Shown: piece by piece, positions 10,924-19,272 of the stretch
Layout of the letters: every line of letters starts with the position of its first letter
How positions within the stretch are numbered: the stretch's first letter is position 1
Assembly: GCA_009889625.1 (NCBI GenBank)
Contig: WTZU01000004.1
Span: 1 to 64,000, forward strand
DNA length: 64,000 nt
Direction: 5' to 3'
From: Candidatus Hikarchaeia archaeon HikBin5
GTDB taxonomy: Archaea > Halobacteriota > Halobacteria > Halobacteriales > Hikarchaeaceae
Translations under genes and position numbers: made by a program
Notes under the pieces: generated by a model
Databases searched by the model: none
Told to the model about the DNA's origin: nothing
What the model saw: only the letters and a program-made list of their open reading frames with translations

Positions 10924-11352
10924 ATGTCTAACGGTAAATACGCAGCAAGAAAACTAAAGCAAGATCGCCAAAAACAAAGGTGGTCCAAGCCAACATACGC
11001 AAGACGGAAGAAGGGCCTAGGGAAAAAATCAGACCCTTTGGAAGGCGCTCCCCAGGGACGGGGAATTGTCTTAGAAAAAGTAGGCATTGAAGCAAAACAG
11101 CCAAACTCCGCAATACGAAAGTGTGTCCGGGTCCAATTAATTAAAAACGGAAAGCAAGTAACTGCATTTTGCCCTGGGAATGCTGCCATATCGTTCATTG
11201 ATGAACATGATGAAGTTCTTATTTCTGGAATTGGAGGTGCAACCGGGAGGACCATGGGGGATCTTTCTGGTGTGAATTATAAAGTAGAACAAGTCAATGG
11301 TGTTAGCCTTCTTGAAATGGTTAGGGGCAACCGGGAGAAACCAGTACGCTGA
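10924..11352 (+). CDS. rps12: 30S ribosomal protein S12 (uS12)
   Basis: 142 residues, the normal archaeal/eukaryotic length (S23 type). The conserved loop [19 protein letters not shown], which reaches the decoding centre, is intact, as is the [10 protein letters not shown] segment. Located downstream of rpoA2 and 2 nt before rps7, the classical str-type order. Confidence 0.97.
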   Translation: MSNGKYAARKLKQDRQKQRWSKPTYARRKKGLGKKSDPLEGAPQGRGIVLEKVGIEAKQPNSAIRKCVRVQLIKNGKQVTAFCPGNAAISFIDEHDEVLISGIGGATGRTMGDLSGVNYKVEQVNGVSLLEMVRGNREKPVR

Positions 11353-11354
11353 TC

Positions 11355-11969
11355 ATGGAAGAAGAAGCACAAAACAACGATTCTTTTGCGGAAGAACCAA
11401 ACGTTCTATTGCCTCTGTCCGATCTATTTGGAAAATGGAGTCTTCAAGAGATAGAACACGCCGATATAGGTCTCCAACGTTATATCGTCCTCGACTCCTT
11501 TTCCGATTCTCGTGGAAAACACTCTGCAAAACAATTCCAAAAATCCGAGGTTAGTTCATTAGAACGGCTATCCAATCGAATAATGTCTCCCGGAAAGAAT
11601 TCTGGAAAAAAACAAAAAGCATCTCAGATACTCAAAGATTCATTCGATCTAATTCACACAAAAACCGAAGAAAATCCTGTTCAGATTTTCGTCCGTGCCA
11701 TTGAGAATGCTGCCCCTCGTGAAGAGACTGTCCGATTAAAGTACGGGGGTGTATCAGTTCCAAAAGCTGTAGACGTTTCCCCTCAACGGAGGGTAGATTT
11801 GGCTATAAAGTTCCTTGCAGAAGGAACTAGGAGTGCTTCTTTCAAAAAGAAAACTTCTGCACATCAGGCACTCGCGGCACAATTAATTGGAGCTGCAGAA
11901 TATGATGCATCTACTTATGCAATCCGTCACAAAGAAGAGAAAGAGAGAGTTGCAGCCGCAGCTCGATAA
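11355..11969 (+). CDS. rps7: 30S ribosomal protein S7 (uS7)
   Basis: 204 residues, typical of archaeal S7 with an N-terminal extension. Recognised by the block FVRAIENAAPREETVRLKYG and the following V-P-x-A-V-D-V-S-P-Q-R-R-V-D segment, and the C-terminal A-E-x-T-R tail region. It binds the 3' major domain of 16S rRNA. Cotranscribed with rps12. The translation elongation factor gene fusA, often next in euryarchaea, does not follow. Confidence 0.96.
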   Translation: MEEEAQNNDSFAEEPNVLLPLSDLFGKWSLQEIEHADIGLQRYIVLDSFSDSRGKHSAKQFQKSEVSSLERLSNRIMSPGKNSGKKQKASQILKDSFDLIHTKTEENPVQIFVRAIENAAPREETVRLKYGGVSVPKAVDVSPQRRVDLAIKFLAEGTRSASFKKKTSAHQALAAQLIGAAEYDASTYAIRHKEEKERVAAAAR

Positions 11970-12038
11970 TTCTCAAAATTAAGTTATATTTCAAATCCGT
12001 TATTTGATAACAGCCCAATTCTAATCTTATGTTGAATA

Positions 12039-12983
12039 ATGACCACTTTAATTATTGGGGCATCTGGCTTCATTGGAATTGATTTAGCTAATCACTTAGC
12101 AGATATGGACAATGACGTAGTGTGTATGGACGTCTCCCCAAATGAAATTTTAAATCACCCCTCCATTGAACTAGTTCAAGGAGATGTCACCGATTATGAA
12201 TACCTCTCTAATCTGATCGATACAAAAAACATTGAAAAGATTGTTAACTTATCAGCAATTGTAGGTGGGGCTTCTCATAAATTTCCAACAAAAGCGGTAG
12301 CAGTAAATTGTATGGGATTTGACAATGTCCTTCGTGCAGCCGTTGAACACAATGTCTCTCGGGTAGTTTGGACAAGTACATATGGTATTTATGGAAAATC
12401 ATATGATTATCCTGATGGACATACCATCACAGAAGAATCAAAACCACTTCCCTCTTATTATCGATATCCAAATGAAACTCTTTACGCTGCGACCAAACAA
12501 TTAAATGAGCACCAGTCTCTTGTTTATGCAACCAATCACGGATTAAGTGTTCACGGAGTTAGACCTAGCTTAGTATTTGGCCCTGGAAGAATTCGTGGAT
12601 ATATAACCTCTCCCGGAAGGAAATTCATGTGGGCAGCAGAATTTGTGCAAAAAGCCGTAGCAGGAGAGGTGTGTACAATAGATCTTTCACCCGACGATCA
12701 ACTCAACATGGTGTATGTAAATGACGCAGTCCGTTTAATAAGTTTAATTTTAGACGCCAAATCTCCTTCCTATCCTGTTTATAATACTGGGGGGCATACA
12801 ATTTCTGTCCGGGATCTGGCAATACTTATCGAAGAACTCACTGGTACTTCTGCTACTTGGAATGAGGGTGCAAAACCATGGGGGCGGCCACCAATTGTAA
12901 GTCATTCTCGGGCGGCCGAAGACTTTGGTTACGAATTGACTCCATTGTCTGATTCCATATCCGATTATATCTCTCGAGTATAA
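12039..12983 (+). CDS. NAD-dependent epimerase/dehydratase (extended SDR)
   Basis: 314 residues. N-terminal Rossmann motif GASGFIG (7-13), an acidic residue after beta-2 (MDVSP) suggesting NAD, a Ser/Thr site in WTSTYGIYG and the catalytic Y-A-A-T-K pair. These define sugar-nucleotide epimerases/dehydratases such as UDP-glucose 4-epimerase relatives. The substrate cannot be told. It stands alone between rps7 and a convergent gene, so no pathway is implied by neighbours. Confidence 0.88.
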   Translation: MTTLIIGASGFIGIDLANHLADMDNDVVCMDVSPNEILNHPSIELVQGDVTDYEYLSNLIDTKNIEKIVNLSAIVGGASHKFPTKAVAVNCMGFDNVLRAAVEHNVSRVVWTSTYGIYGKSYDYPDGHTITEESKPLPSYYRYPNETLYAATKQLNEHQSLVYATNHGLSVHGVRPSLVFGPGRIRGYITSPGRKFMWAAEFVQKAVAGEVCTIDLSPDDQLNMVYVNDAVRLISLILDAKSPSYPVYNTGGHTISVRDLAILIEELTGTSATWNEGAKPWGRPPIVSHSRAAEDFGYELTPLSDSISDYISRV

Positions 12984-12988
12984 CTATT

Positions 12989-13000
12989 ATTTTTTTATTT
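12989..13000 (+). terminator. Oligo-T terminator candidate
   Basis: A T-rich run (ATTTTTTTATTT) sits just after the epimerase stop in the 18-nt gap before a convergent gene. Archaeal termination works on short T runs in the coding strand, so this fits the end of the epimerase transcript. Confidence 0.45.
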
Positions 13001-13001
13001 C

Positions 13002-14126
13002 TTAGTGCGCTGGTCCCTCTCCTAATTCTTCAATATGGGGGCCTTCCTCTCTTCGAAGGAATGAAGTTGCACATTTGATCCCCCCGCCATAACTTTTAGC
13101 ATAATCAAAATCAACTGGGATTGTTTCTATCCCTCTAGATTCCAAATTTTTAATTGTCTCCTTCGCAGCACCATTTATCATTACTTTTCCTGGCTCTAGT
13201 ATTATTAAATTACAAGGGAAACTTTCTCTTTGTTCTTTCTCTGACACTTCTATGATCTCTACATTTTGACCCTTTAACCATCGTTGTGTTTCATAATCAC
13301 AGAACCCCGGATAGAGCAATACTAGTCCAATATCTACTGGCGCGAACCACATATCTAGATGCATACAGTGGGCATCTCTCCACGAAAAAGATTCATGAGG
13401 CCCTGGCGGCCGAGTAACTTGAATGTGTTCTACTCCCGAAGCGCGCATTACAGGAGTAATTTGATCTATTGCTTCTTGATTCCCATCTGTGGATAAATAT
13501 GTCATCCAAATATTCTCTGCTAACCACTGGGTCGCCCCAATCTCGTGAATTCCATGTCCATGTATGGTCAAAAGTATGGGGATTCCCATTTCTACATAAC
13601 ATTGCATTGCATGCCGTGTTCTCCCTCGTATCCATGGGGCAGCAGCCCTGGGCATGATTGCACCACCATTTATTACCAATCCAATATTGGACATGGTCCT
13701 TTTTAATAGGCCATGGGGCCCCTCAGGCGGAAAATCAAATTCCCACCAATGGAGATTGACCCCTTCGTCTTTCAGTATGTCTGTCATCATGTCATGATTC
13801 TTCCTGATTTCTTCAATGGAGGGAAATTCTTTGGGTGCCATAAAATAAGCCGAATCATCGGACCACATGGGGTGGACCTCATGGGGCATGGGGTACCGAA
13901 CAGCCACATCCGTTAAACGGCCAATTCCCTGTGATCCCCAATCCTTTCCCCAGTACTTTTCCATCTCATCAAGCCAACCCACTTCTTCTTGATATTTTAC
14001 AAAATTAGGTACTTTGTTTTTCTCATAATACGGGTAATCCTCTGCAGAATATTTTTCTAATATCTTTGCATGGTCCTCATAATTTCCTTTATCGACAATA
14101 TCCGCTTTATTTTTTCTGTATGGCAT
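13002..14126 (-). CDS. Guanidino-group modifying enzyme (arginine deiminase/amidinotransferase superfamily)
   Basis: 374 residues. The catalytic pattern of this superfamily is visible: HLD at 256-258 (His and Asp of the triad) and GGGIKC ending in Cys352, the nucleophile that attacks the guanidinium carbon. INGGAIMP near 153-159 fits the family's early Asn/Gly loop. Members include arginine deiminase, dimethylarginine hydrolase and glycine/inosamine amidinotransferases; which reaction occurs here is not decided by the sequence I can read. The start lies about 90 nt from the divergent membrane-protein gene at 14214. Confidence 0.82.
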   Translation of the reverse strand: MPYRKNKADIVDKGNYEDHAKILEKYSAEDYPYYEKNKVPNFVKYQEEVGWLDEMEKYWGKDWGSQGIGRLTDVAVRYPMPHEVHPMWSDDSAYFMAPKEFPSIEEIRKNHDMMTDILKDEGVNLHWWEFDFPPEGPHGLLKRTMSNIGLVINGGAIMPRAAAPWIRGRTRHAMQCYVEMGIPILLTIHGHGIHEIGATQWLAENIWMTYLSTDGNQEAIDQITPVMRASGVEHIQVTRPPGPHESFSWRDAHCMHLDMWFAPVDIGLVLLYPGFCDYETQRWLKGQNVEIIEVSEKEQRESFPCNLIILEPGKVMINGAAKETIKNLESRGIETIPVDFDYAKSYGGGIKCATSFLRREEGPHIEELGEGPAH

Positions 14127-14213
14127 TCTGATTGTACTTTATACTCTCACACGTATAATCTGAATGCCGATTATTCCAAAGATGTTATCTATTCCTATTT
14201 CTATATCCTATTC

Positions 14214-15023
14214 ATGCTCCTAGAATCAATAAAATATGTTACAAATAACCTCAAAGCGGTATTATTTTTGACCTTACTTATAATCACAATGATAATTCCA
14301 AATATAGGTATGGTGTTTGGTGGATATTCTTTTATAGTAAATGGTTTGAACCCATTTTCAGTGGTATTGTTGATATCTTCTCTAATCCTGATTATCCTAT
14401 TGACATTATTTTTCCAAGGATACATGGTCCAATTTCTCCGCTCCCGTTCCTCAGGAGGGGAGATGGCACCCGATGTTATCCCCGGATCCATCTCCGATCT
14501 TAATGTCATGCTCAAAGAAGGTTTTTCGTTTACCCTAATTGTCATTATTTATACAATTATACCCCTTGTTCTATTTTCTTTGATCTTTCTATCTATATAC
14601 CCAATTTCTATGTTCATTGAATACGGTATGGCTTTGACATACGCGGGAGATTCTGAGATCGCATCACTAACTGAAGGAATGCTACCTGCAATTTTTTCGT
14701 TGATTGGAATTTCTATTTTACTCGCCGCATATTCCTATTATGTCATCCCTGCTCCAATTTTAGTATATGCAAATAACAGAAATTTTGCTATGGCATTTTC
14801 CTTGAATAAAATAACCAATTTGCTGTTCAACCGTGCATATATCATTGGATTTTTATACGTTTTATTGGCAATTTTGCTGATAACAATCATTTCAATAGTT
14901 GTAGCATTAATTCCTCTAATTGGGTGGCTAATTTCAATCCCAATAAGCATTATGGGTGGTTTGACCGTATGGTCTATCTGGGGCCAGGTCTATCGTGAAA
15001 TATTCTCGCCATTGGGCAGTTGA
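14214..15023 (+). CDS. Polytopic membrane protein, DUF4013-like
   Basis: 269 residues from the inner ATG; the longer reading frame from 14070 overlaps the divergent neighbour and lacks a family-like start. About six hydrophobic segments are visible. The layout, an N-terminal hydrophobic hairpin, then GYMVQFLRS, a P-rich loop with I-x-D-L, and further hydrophobic pairs, resembles DUF4013 proteins found in archaea, whose role is unknown. It converges on the lipoprotein gene at 15035. Confidence 0.75.
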   Translation: MLLESIKYVTNNLKAVLFLTLLIITMIIPNIGMVFGGYSFIVNGLNPFSVVLLISSLILIILLTLFFQGYMVQFLRSRSSGGEMAPDVIPGSISDLNVMLKEGFSFTLIVIIYTIIPLVLFSLIFLSIYPISMFIEYGMALTYAGDSEIASLTEGMLPAIFSLIGISILLAAYSYYVIPAPILVYANNRNFAMAFSLNKITNLLFNRAYIIGFLYVLLAILLITIISIVVALIPLIGWLISIPISIMGGLTVWSIWGQVYREIFSPLGS

Positions 15024-15034
15024 TCTTTCCAAAA

Positions 15035-16279
15035 TTAGTATTGGTATTTTTTCCACCAGGTAGTCCATTGAGTTTCACTATACGGGCCACGAAATGGAGG
15101 CGGGAGGTCCCGATTTGCATTTGAATCAACTCTAAATGTTTGCGCAATTCCATATCCTACCAACCAGGAAAAATATTCTACAGTTCTACTTGGTATGTTA
15201 AGAGTTAGCTGGTAATATTGATCATATATTCCATCTCCTTCGTAATCATTCCCTGTGAATTCACCACAAAAATATTCTTCGTCGTTTGGGCAATCTGAAG
15301 CATCTGCGAATTTAATCACAATCTCTGAATTGGAATTATCTGACAACACAAATGAAACCTGCCTTGATAAATAGTTATGTGGATCAACTTCCCAGTACCT
15401 CAGTGCATATTCTACTTGGCGTTTTATTCGATTATGGGTGTCTTTGTAAAATTCACCATAATCAACGTATACATTAAAATCAGTAATATTCCAATTGTAA
15501 TCTTCTCCCCATACTCCCTTTCTTAAACTCCCCATCTCCGATGGAATCATACTCCTCATTAATTTTTTTAACCCAGAAGTGGCATTATCAAATTGATTTC
15601 CAAACTCAGGATCATCAGAATGTTTTAACCCTATCGAATGTCCTATCTCATGTTTCGTAACCTCAATAGTGTAGTCCTTCTCAAATCTATCTGATATTAC
15701 CGGGTCCACTGGAAAAATAGGCGGCGGTGAACATGCATGTATAACTGGTGCACACCCTACTATCTCAGGACCTATCTTTTTACCGCACCCATCGGGTACT
15801 CTAAATGAAATCAACATCTGTGCATCTGATCTTTTCTCAGTATATTTTAACAAAAATGGATATGGGAGTGGACTTTCAATATTATTCCAATAGTAAATTG
15901 ATTCTTTGATCACCTCTTCATATGTAAAATTATCCGGTTCCGAAGACCCAGGACTTTCATATGCCACTAGAATTTCATAAGTCCCATACGGACTACATGA
16001 CAAATCATTTTGGAATTTTCTCCCATCTTTGTATACATAACTTTTAGGAGTGGCCGTAACAGGGGCTTCAGGAGTGGCCGTAACAGGGGCTTCAGGAGTG
16101 GCCGTAACAGGGGCTTCAGGAGTGGCCGTAGCAGTAACTGTTGGATTCCAAACCTTGGCAAAACTGGGCTCTGATGTCTCTGGTGTTGTGGTAGAATTTC
16201 TTTTTTTTGCAACACACCCTGCCATTCCGCCAACTAAACTTAATATCACTTCTCTACGTGATATGTTTAAACGTGACAT
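15035..16279 (-). CDS. Tat-exported lipoprotein with tandem metzincin domains
   Basis: 414 residues. The N-terminus has a twin-Arg signal (SRREVILSL) ending in a lipobox with Cys22, so it is probably Tat-secreted and lipid-anchored outside the cell. Residues 50-78 are a Thr/Pro spacer of repeated TATPEAPV. The first domain (about 98-260) has HEIGHSIGLKH at 210-220, the zinc motif HExxHxxGxxH of metzincins, and a likely Met-turn (MRSM, 241-244). The second domain (about 285-400) repeats the same layout, but the zinc site reads WLVGYGIAQTF (372-382), so every metal ligand and the catalytic Glu are lost. Likely an extracellular protease; the second domain may bind substrate or regulate. Confidence 0.85.
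   Translation of the reverse strand: MSRLNISRREVILSLVGGMAGCVAKKRNSTTTPETSEPSFAKVWNPTVTATATPEAPVTATPEAPVTATPEAPVTATPKSYVYKDGRKFQNDLSCSPYGTYEILVAYESPGSSEPDNFTYEEVIKESIYYWNNIESPLPYPFLLKYTEKRSDAQMLISFRVPDGCGKKIGPEIVGCAPVIHACSPPPIFPVDPVISDRFEKDYTIEVTKHEIGHSIGLKHSDDPEFGNQFDNATSGLKKLMRSMIPSEMGSLRKGVWGEDYNWNITDFNVYVDYGEFYKDTHNRIKRQVEYALRYWEVDPHNYLSRQVSFVLSDNSNSEIVIKFADASDCPNDEEYFCGEFTGNDYEGDGIYDQYYQLTLNIPSRTVEYFSWLVGYGIAQTFRVDSNANRDLPPPFRGPYSETQWTTWWKKYQY
16047..16132. repeat. 24-bp tandem repeat, three copies plus a partial
   Basis: The unit GGAGTGGCCGTAACAGGG followed by CTTCA (24 bp) occurs three times without change (16047-16070, 16071-16094, 16095-16118), then breaks down after about 13 bp. On the coding strand it encodes the octapeptide TATPEAPV in the spacer of the lipoprotein. 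Identical copies suggest recent slippage and possible length variation between strains. Confidence 0.95.
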
Positions 16280-16358
16280 ATACCTTGTACATCATTTGCC
16301 ATCCAGTTTTATAGCCTTTCGTAGGTTGTTATTTGGACATTTAAATTTCCCCCGTCGA

Positions 16359-16366
16359 TTATATAA
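16359..16366 (+). promoter_or_regulatory. TATA box for a leaderless transcript
   Basis: TTATATAA is centred about 28 nt before the ATG at 16391, the spacing expected when transcription starts at or next to the start codon. Confidence 0.6.
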
Positions 16367-16390
16367 TCTCTCCCTTCCAATTGCACTCAT

Positions 16391-17035
16391 ATGTCAATTG
16401 GAAAAGAGACTTCGCGTAAGTTAGGTATATATGCGGGATTAATTGGCCCGGCAATTGGACTCTTATCAGTCATCATAGCAATTTATTTCGCCCCATGGTT
16501 TAATTGGACCGAATTTGCCCTCAGTGATCTTGGAGTGGGCGAATTACCCGATCGAATTGCCCGATCTGCCCCTTCTAATAATTTGCATATTTTTATATTT
16601 AATGCTGGAATGATGATAGCAGGAATTGGACTGTCAATTTTCGTCGTTCTAACTAGGAGTCTCCACATTGATTCACTTATCTCAAAAGTAGGCTACTCTC
16701 TCATATTTATTGGAGGTATTAATCTAGCATTAGTCGGGGTGTTCCCTATCCCCTCTGCACTACACTTCCCTGTAGCAGCAATCTACTTTATTGCAACCCC
16801 TATCGGACTAGCTCTAGTTGGTGGGTCTTACTTATCTGAAAACAGAAACTTTGGAATTTTACTAATCTTATTGGGGATCGTGGCCTTTTTATCAATTGTT
16901 GAAATAGTTGCTCCTTATTTGTTGAATCTCTATAGTGAAGGAATCGCAATACCTGAGATGGTTGAAGCGACCATTCTATCACTTGGTGCATGGCTTATTT
17001 CTTATCGATTCTGGTCTCAAGAGTCTAAAAAATAG
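16391..17035 (+). CDS. Membrane protein, DUF998 family-like
   Basis: 214 residues with six hydrophobic segments. The pattern YAGLIGPAIGLLSVIIA, then LSDLG after the first segment (consistent with the S-D-L/G motif of DUF998), then NAGMMIAGIGL, matches this family of small archaeal and bacterial membrane proteins of unknown function. A TATA box at 16359 gives a leaderless start. No operon partner. Confidence 0.8.
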   Translation: MSIGKETSRKLGIYAGLIGPAIGLLSVIIAIYFAPWFNWTEFALSDLGVGELPDRIARSAPSNNLHIFIFNAGMMIAGIGLSIFVVLTRSLHIDSLISKVGYSLIFIGGINLALVGVFPIPSALHFPVAAIYFIATPIGLALVGGSYLSENRNFGILLILLGIVAFLSIVEIVAPYLLNLYSEGIAIPEMVEATILSLGAWLISYRFWSQESKK

Positions 17036-17111
17036 ACTTTATTGTTCAATTATCTCCTCAATTTTTCGATAGCAAACTTGATATCTACGTATTATTATTT
17101 ATTTTGTATAT

Positions 17112-17486
17112 ATGGTAACAACAGCAGATCAACTAGTCAAACCATCTGACTTGAGAGATATACCTGTAGGTGCAGTTCAAGTTTGGTGGACCTGGTTACT
17201 TGGAGCAATTGGACTTGGACTTTTTTACATGACAATAATAAACGAATGGAACTTCCCATGGCTTCCCCTGGGCGGGGCACTATTTTTGTTTGGATATGGG
17301 GCCCTCAAAACTTTCGATTATCGGAACGCAACAATTCAACATTATGACTATATGATCAAGTATGGATTAAAACGCGAAGCAACAATGTTCAAATGCAATC
17401 TCTGTGGGGCCATTTTCAACCAACCAGAAGGGGCAGACTTATGCCCTGAGTGTTATGAATCTGGCATTGTAGAAGTGGAAGCATAA
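17112..17486 (+). CDS. Small membrane protein with C-terminal zinc ribbon
   Basis: 124 residues. Two hydrophobic segments (about 22-42 and 50-66) are followed by a cytoplasmic-looking tail with CNLCG and CPEC, a four-Cys zinc ribbon/rubredoxin-like knuckle. I do not recognise a named family with confidence. Its single-gene context gives no function. An AT-rich box lies about 20 nt upstream of the ATG. Confidence 0.75.
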   Translation: MVTTADQLVKPSDLRDIPVGAVQVWWTWLLGAIGLGLFYMTIINEWNFPWLPLGGALFLFGYGALKTFDYRNATIQHYDYMIKYGLKREATMFKCNLCGAIFNQPEGADLCPECYESGIVEVEA

Positions 17487-17493
17487 CCTATAA

Positions 17494-18375
17494 TTATAAT
17501 CCATTTTCAATTTCTCTAATAATCATTTCACTATCAATTTTTTCTGCTTCTAATGGATATTTTCGTTTGAAATATCTAATTATATTTTTAACATCTCGTC
17601 TAAGCAATTCCATCGCGTTTGGATGCGAAACTTCTACAGCCTGTGGCCAATCAAAAATAACTATATTTTCACCTTCTACAAATATATTGTATTCGCTTAA
17701 ATCCGCATGTATGTATCCCTCTCCGATACTCTTCATCACTTCTTCTAAAATTAAATCAAATGTTGATTTTATGCGATCTCCTTTTAGTCTGACATCTGAT
17801 AAATTATTCCCATCTACCATTTCCATTAATATGGCATGGCGATTTTGATCTATGGGGCATGGAACTGAAACTTCTGGGTATAACTGCGTTAAAATTTCGA
17901 ATTCTTTCTCAGCAGCCTTCCTAGCAGTATACATCCACGAAGTGTGTTTTTTTTCTGATGTGTAATCTCGATTTTGTTTTACTCTTCTAAAGTTAGTATG
18001 TCCTTCACGGTGGTATTTTAATGCAAATGATTTGTATGATCGAACTTCATAAACCTCTGATTCTTTCCCAACTCCTATGATGGGCCCAAACCCCTCTATT
18101 ACTCCCCGTTTTACAAAACTTTTCAGTGCAAGGGCATCGTAACCCTCAAACCGAAGACGATAGCCTATATATTGCATTGTTTTTTGTTCAATTAGGTTGT
18201 ATCTCCTACATCTTTCCAAACGATATGATATTTCTTTAGATGGAAGTCCCGTGAAACTTGGAAGTTTTTCCCCATCCACCCATTGAGAAAAACGCATCCC
18301 TTGTTCTATGCCTGATAGTAAATAGAAATCTTCATCTTCCATTTCACGAAAAAAAGATGAGACATTTCGAACCAT
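17494..18375 (-). CDS. rio2: RIO-type serine/threonine kinase Rio2
   Basis: 293 residues: an N-terminal winged helix (about 1-90) unique to Rio2, then the RIO kinase domain. The nucleotide loop is GVGKESEVY (101-109), the ATP lysine K120, the catalytic loop HADLSEYN (D225) and the metal Asp in IFDWPQ (D242). Rio2 acts in final 40S/30S subunit maturation in eukaryotes and archaea. It starts 9 nt after the winged-helix gene upstream, so the two are probably one transcript. Confidence 0.95.
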   Translation of the reverse strand: MVRNVSSFFREMEDEDFYLLSGIEQGMRFSQWVDGEKLPSFTGLPSKEISYRLERCRRYNLIEQKTMQYIGYRLRFEGYDALALKSFVKRGVIEGFGPIIGVGKESEVYEVRSYKSFALKYHREGHTNFRRVKQNRDYTSEKKHTSWMYTARKAAEKEFEILTQLYPEVSVPCPIDQNRHAILMEMVDGNNLSDVRLKGDRIKSTFDLILEEVMKSIGEGYIHADLSEYNIFVEGENIVIFDWPQAVEVSHPNAMELLRRDVKNIIRYFKRKYPLEAEKIDSEMIIREIENGL

Positions 18376-18384
18376 ATTTGTAAA

Positions 18385-19188
18385 TTATTTGAGTTCTATA
18401 ACTTCGTAATTAATTTTATATTCTCTAAGCTGATCAATGTGATTTAAAACTGCAGTTTCTGTTACTATCAACAATACATTCAAACCCCTGATTGCTGCCT
18501 CTGAAACTGCCATGGGAGTTCCAAATTTAATATCTACTGTATATCCCATTCCCCTAGCCGCAACTAGTGCTTCAACTCCCGAAACTGCAATCAAATCATA
18601 ATCGATCTCTTTGTTTATATTGTGATAACTTGGAGGTTGTTTTTCTATGGATACTGAAGGAATGGACATTATGCACACAGAACCAATTTCGTAGTCTATA
18701 ATCCCTTCAAAGTCAATTAAACCAACCATTTCCCCTTCTCCGGCATTCCCAACTGCTTTTGCCGAGATGGATTTCCCTCCTTTTTGCATGGTACTTGCGT
18801 GAAGGAATCCCTCTATCATGGATAGTGTCACTCTTTCTCCCGATTTGATTTCATTTTTTGCAATCGCAGCTTCTATGTCCACTCTAGTCAAAACATCTTC
18901 TGCAACATGATTGGCCAATTCTCTCAATTTCTCATTCTGAATTATCAACCAATTTACTCCTTTTGTAGTGATTTCATACCTCCCTCTTCCCAACTTCGAT
19001 ACATGTCCGCTATCTGATAGCTCTTTGATATATTCACTGACCGCTTGGGCTGTAATTCCAATTGCATCTGAAATCTCCCCTTGGTTAATTGCAGGTTGGT
19101 GCTTTGCGATTTCTATAAGTATTAGGTATCGCCTCGATTCGCGCTTTCGATTTAGTATGGGTATGTCCACCCTGCGATCCCCGTGCAT
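18385..19188 (-). CDS. Archaeal winged-helix regulator with C-terminal sensor-like domain
   Basis: 267 residues. Residues 15-90 form a winged helix-turn-helix (ISDAIGITAQAVSEYIKEL recognition region). The C-terminal half has Gly/Ala-rich alternating strands (ALVAARGMGYTVDIKFGTPMAVSEAA) that resemble a small-molecule or nucleotide-binding fold. Similar two-part proteins are widespread in Euryarchaeota, without known targets. The start lies 84 nt from the divergent lipoate ligase start, allowing shared control. It is upstream of and coupled with rio2. Confidence 0.75.
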   Translation of the reverse strand: MHGDRRVDIPILNRKRESRRYLILIEIAKHQPAINQGEISDAIGITAQAVSEYIKELSDSGHVSKLGRGRYEITTKGVNWLIIQNEKLRELANHVAEDVLTRVDIEAAIAKNEIKSGERVTLSMIEGFLHASTMQKGGKSISAKAVGNAGEGEMVGLIDFEGIIDYEIGSVCIMSIPSVSIEKQPPSYHNINKEIDYDLIAVSGVEALVAARGMGYTVDIKFGTPMAVSEAAIRGLNVLLIVTETAVLNHIDQLREYKINYEVIELK

Positions 19189-19272
19189 ACCTGCTTTATG
19201 TCGGAAACGAAAGTAAATGTATCTCTAAATTCAACAAAAATTGATTTATTCCTGGCAATATACAGTTCCTGT

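Noticed and set aside
14070-14213. N-terminal extension of the DUF4013-like gene
   Set aside because: Overlaps the divergent enzyme gene and is not family-like; ATG 14214 fits better.
16047-16132. Tandem repeat as possible CRISPR
   Set aside because: Direct repeats without spacers and in frame with the lipoprotein; not CRISPR.
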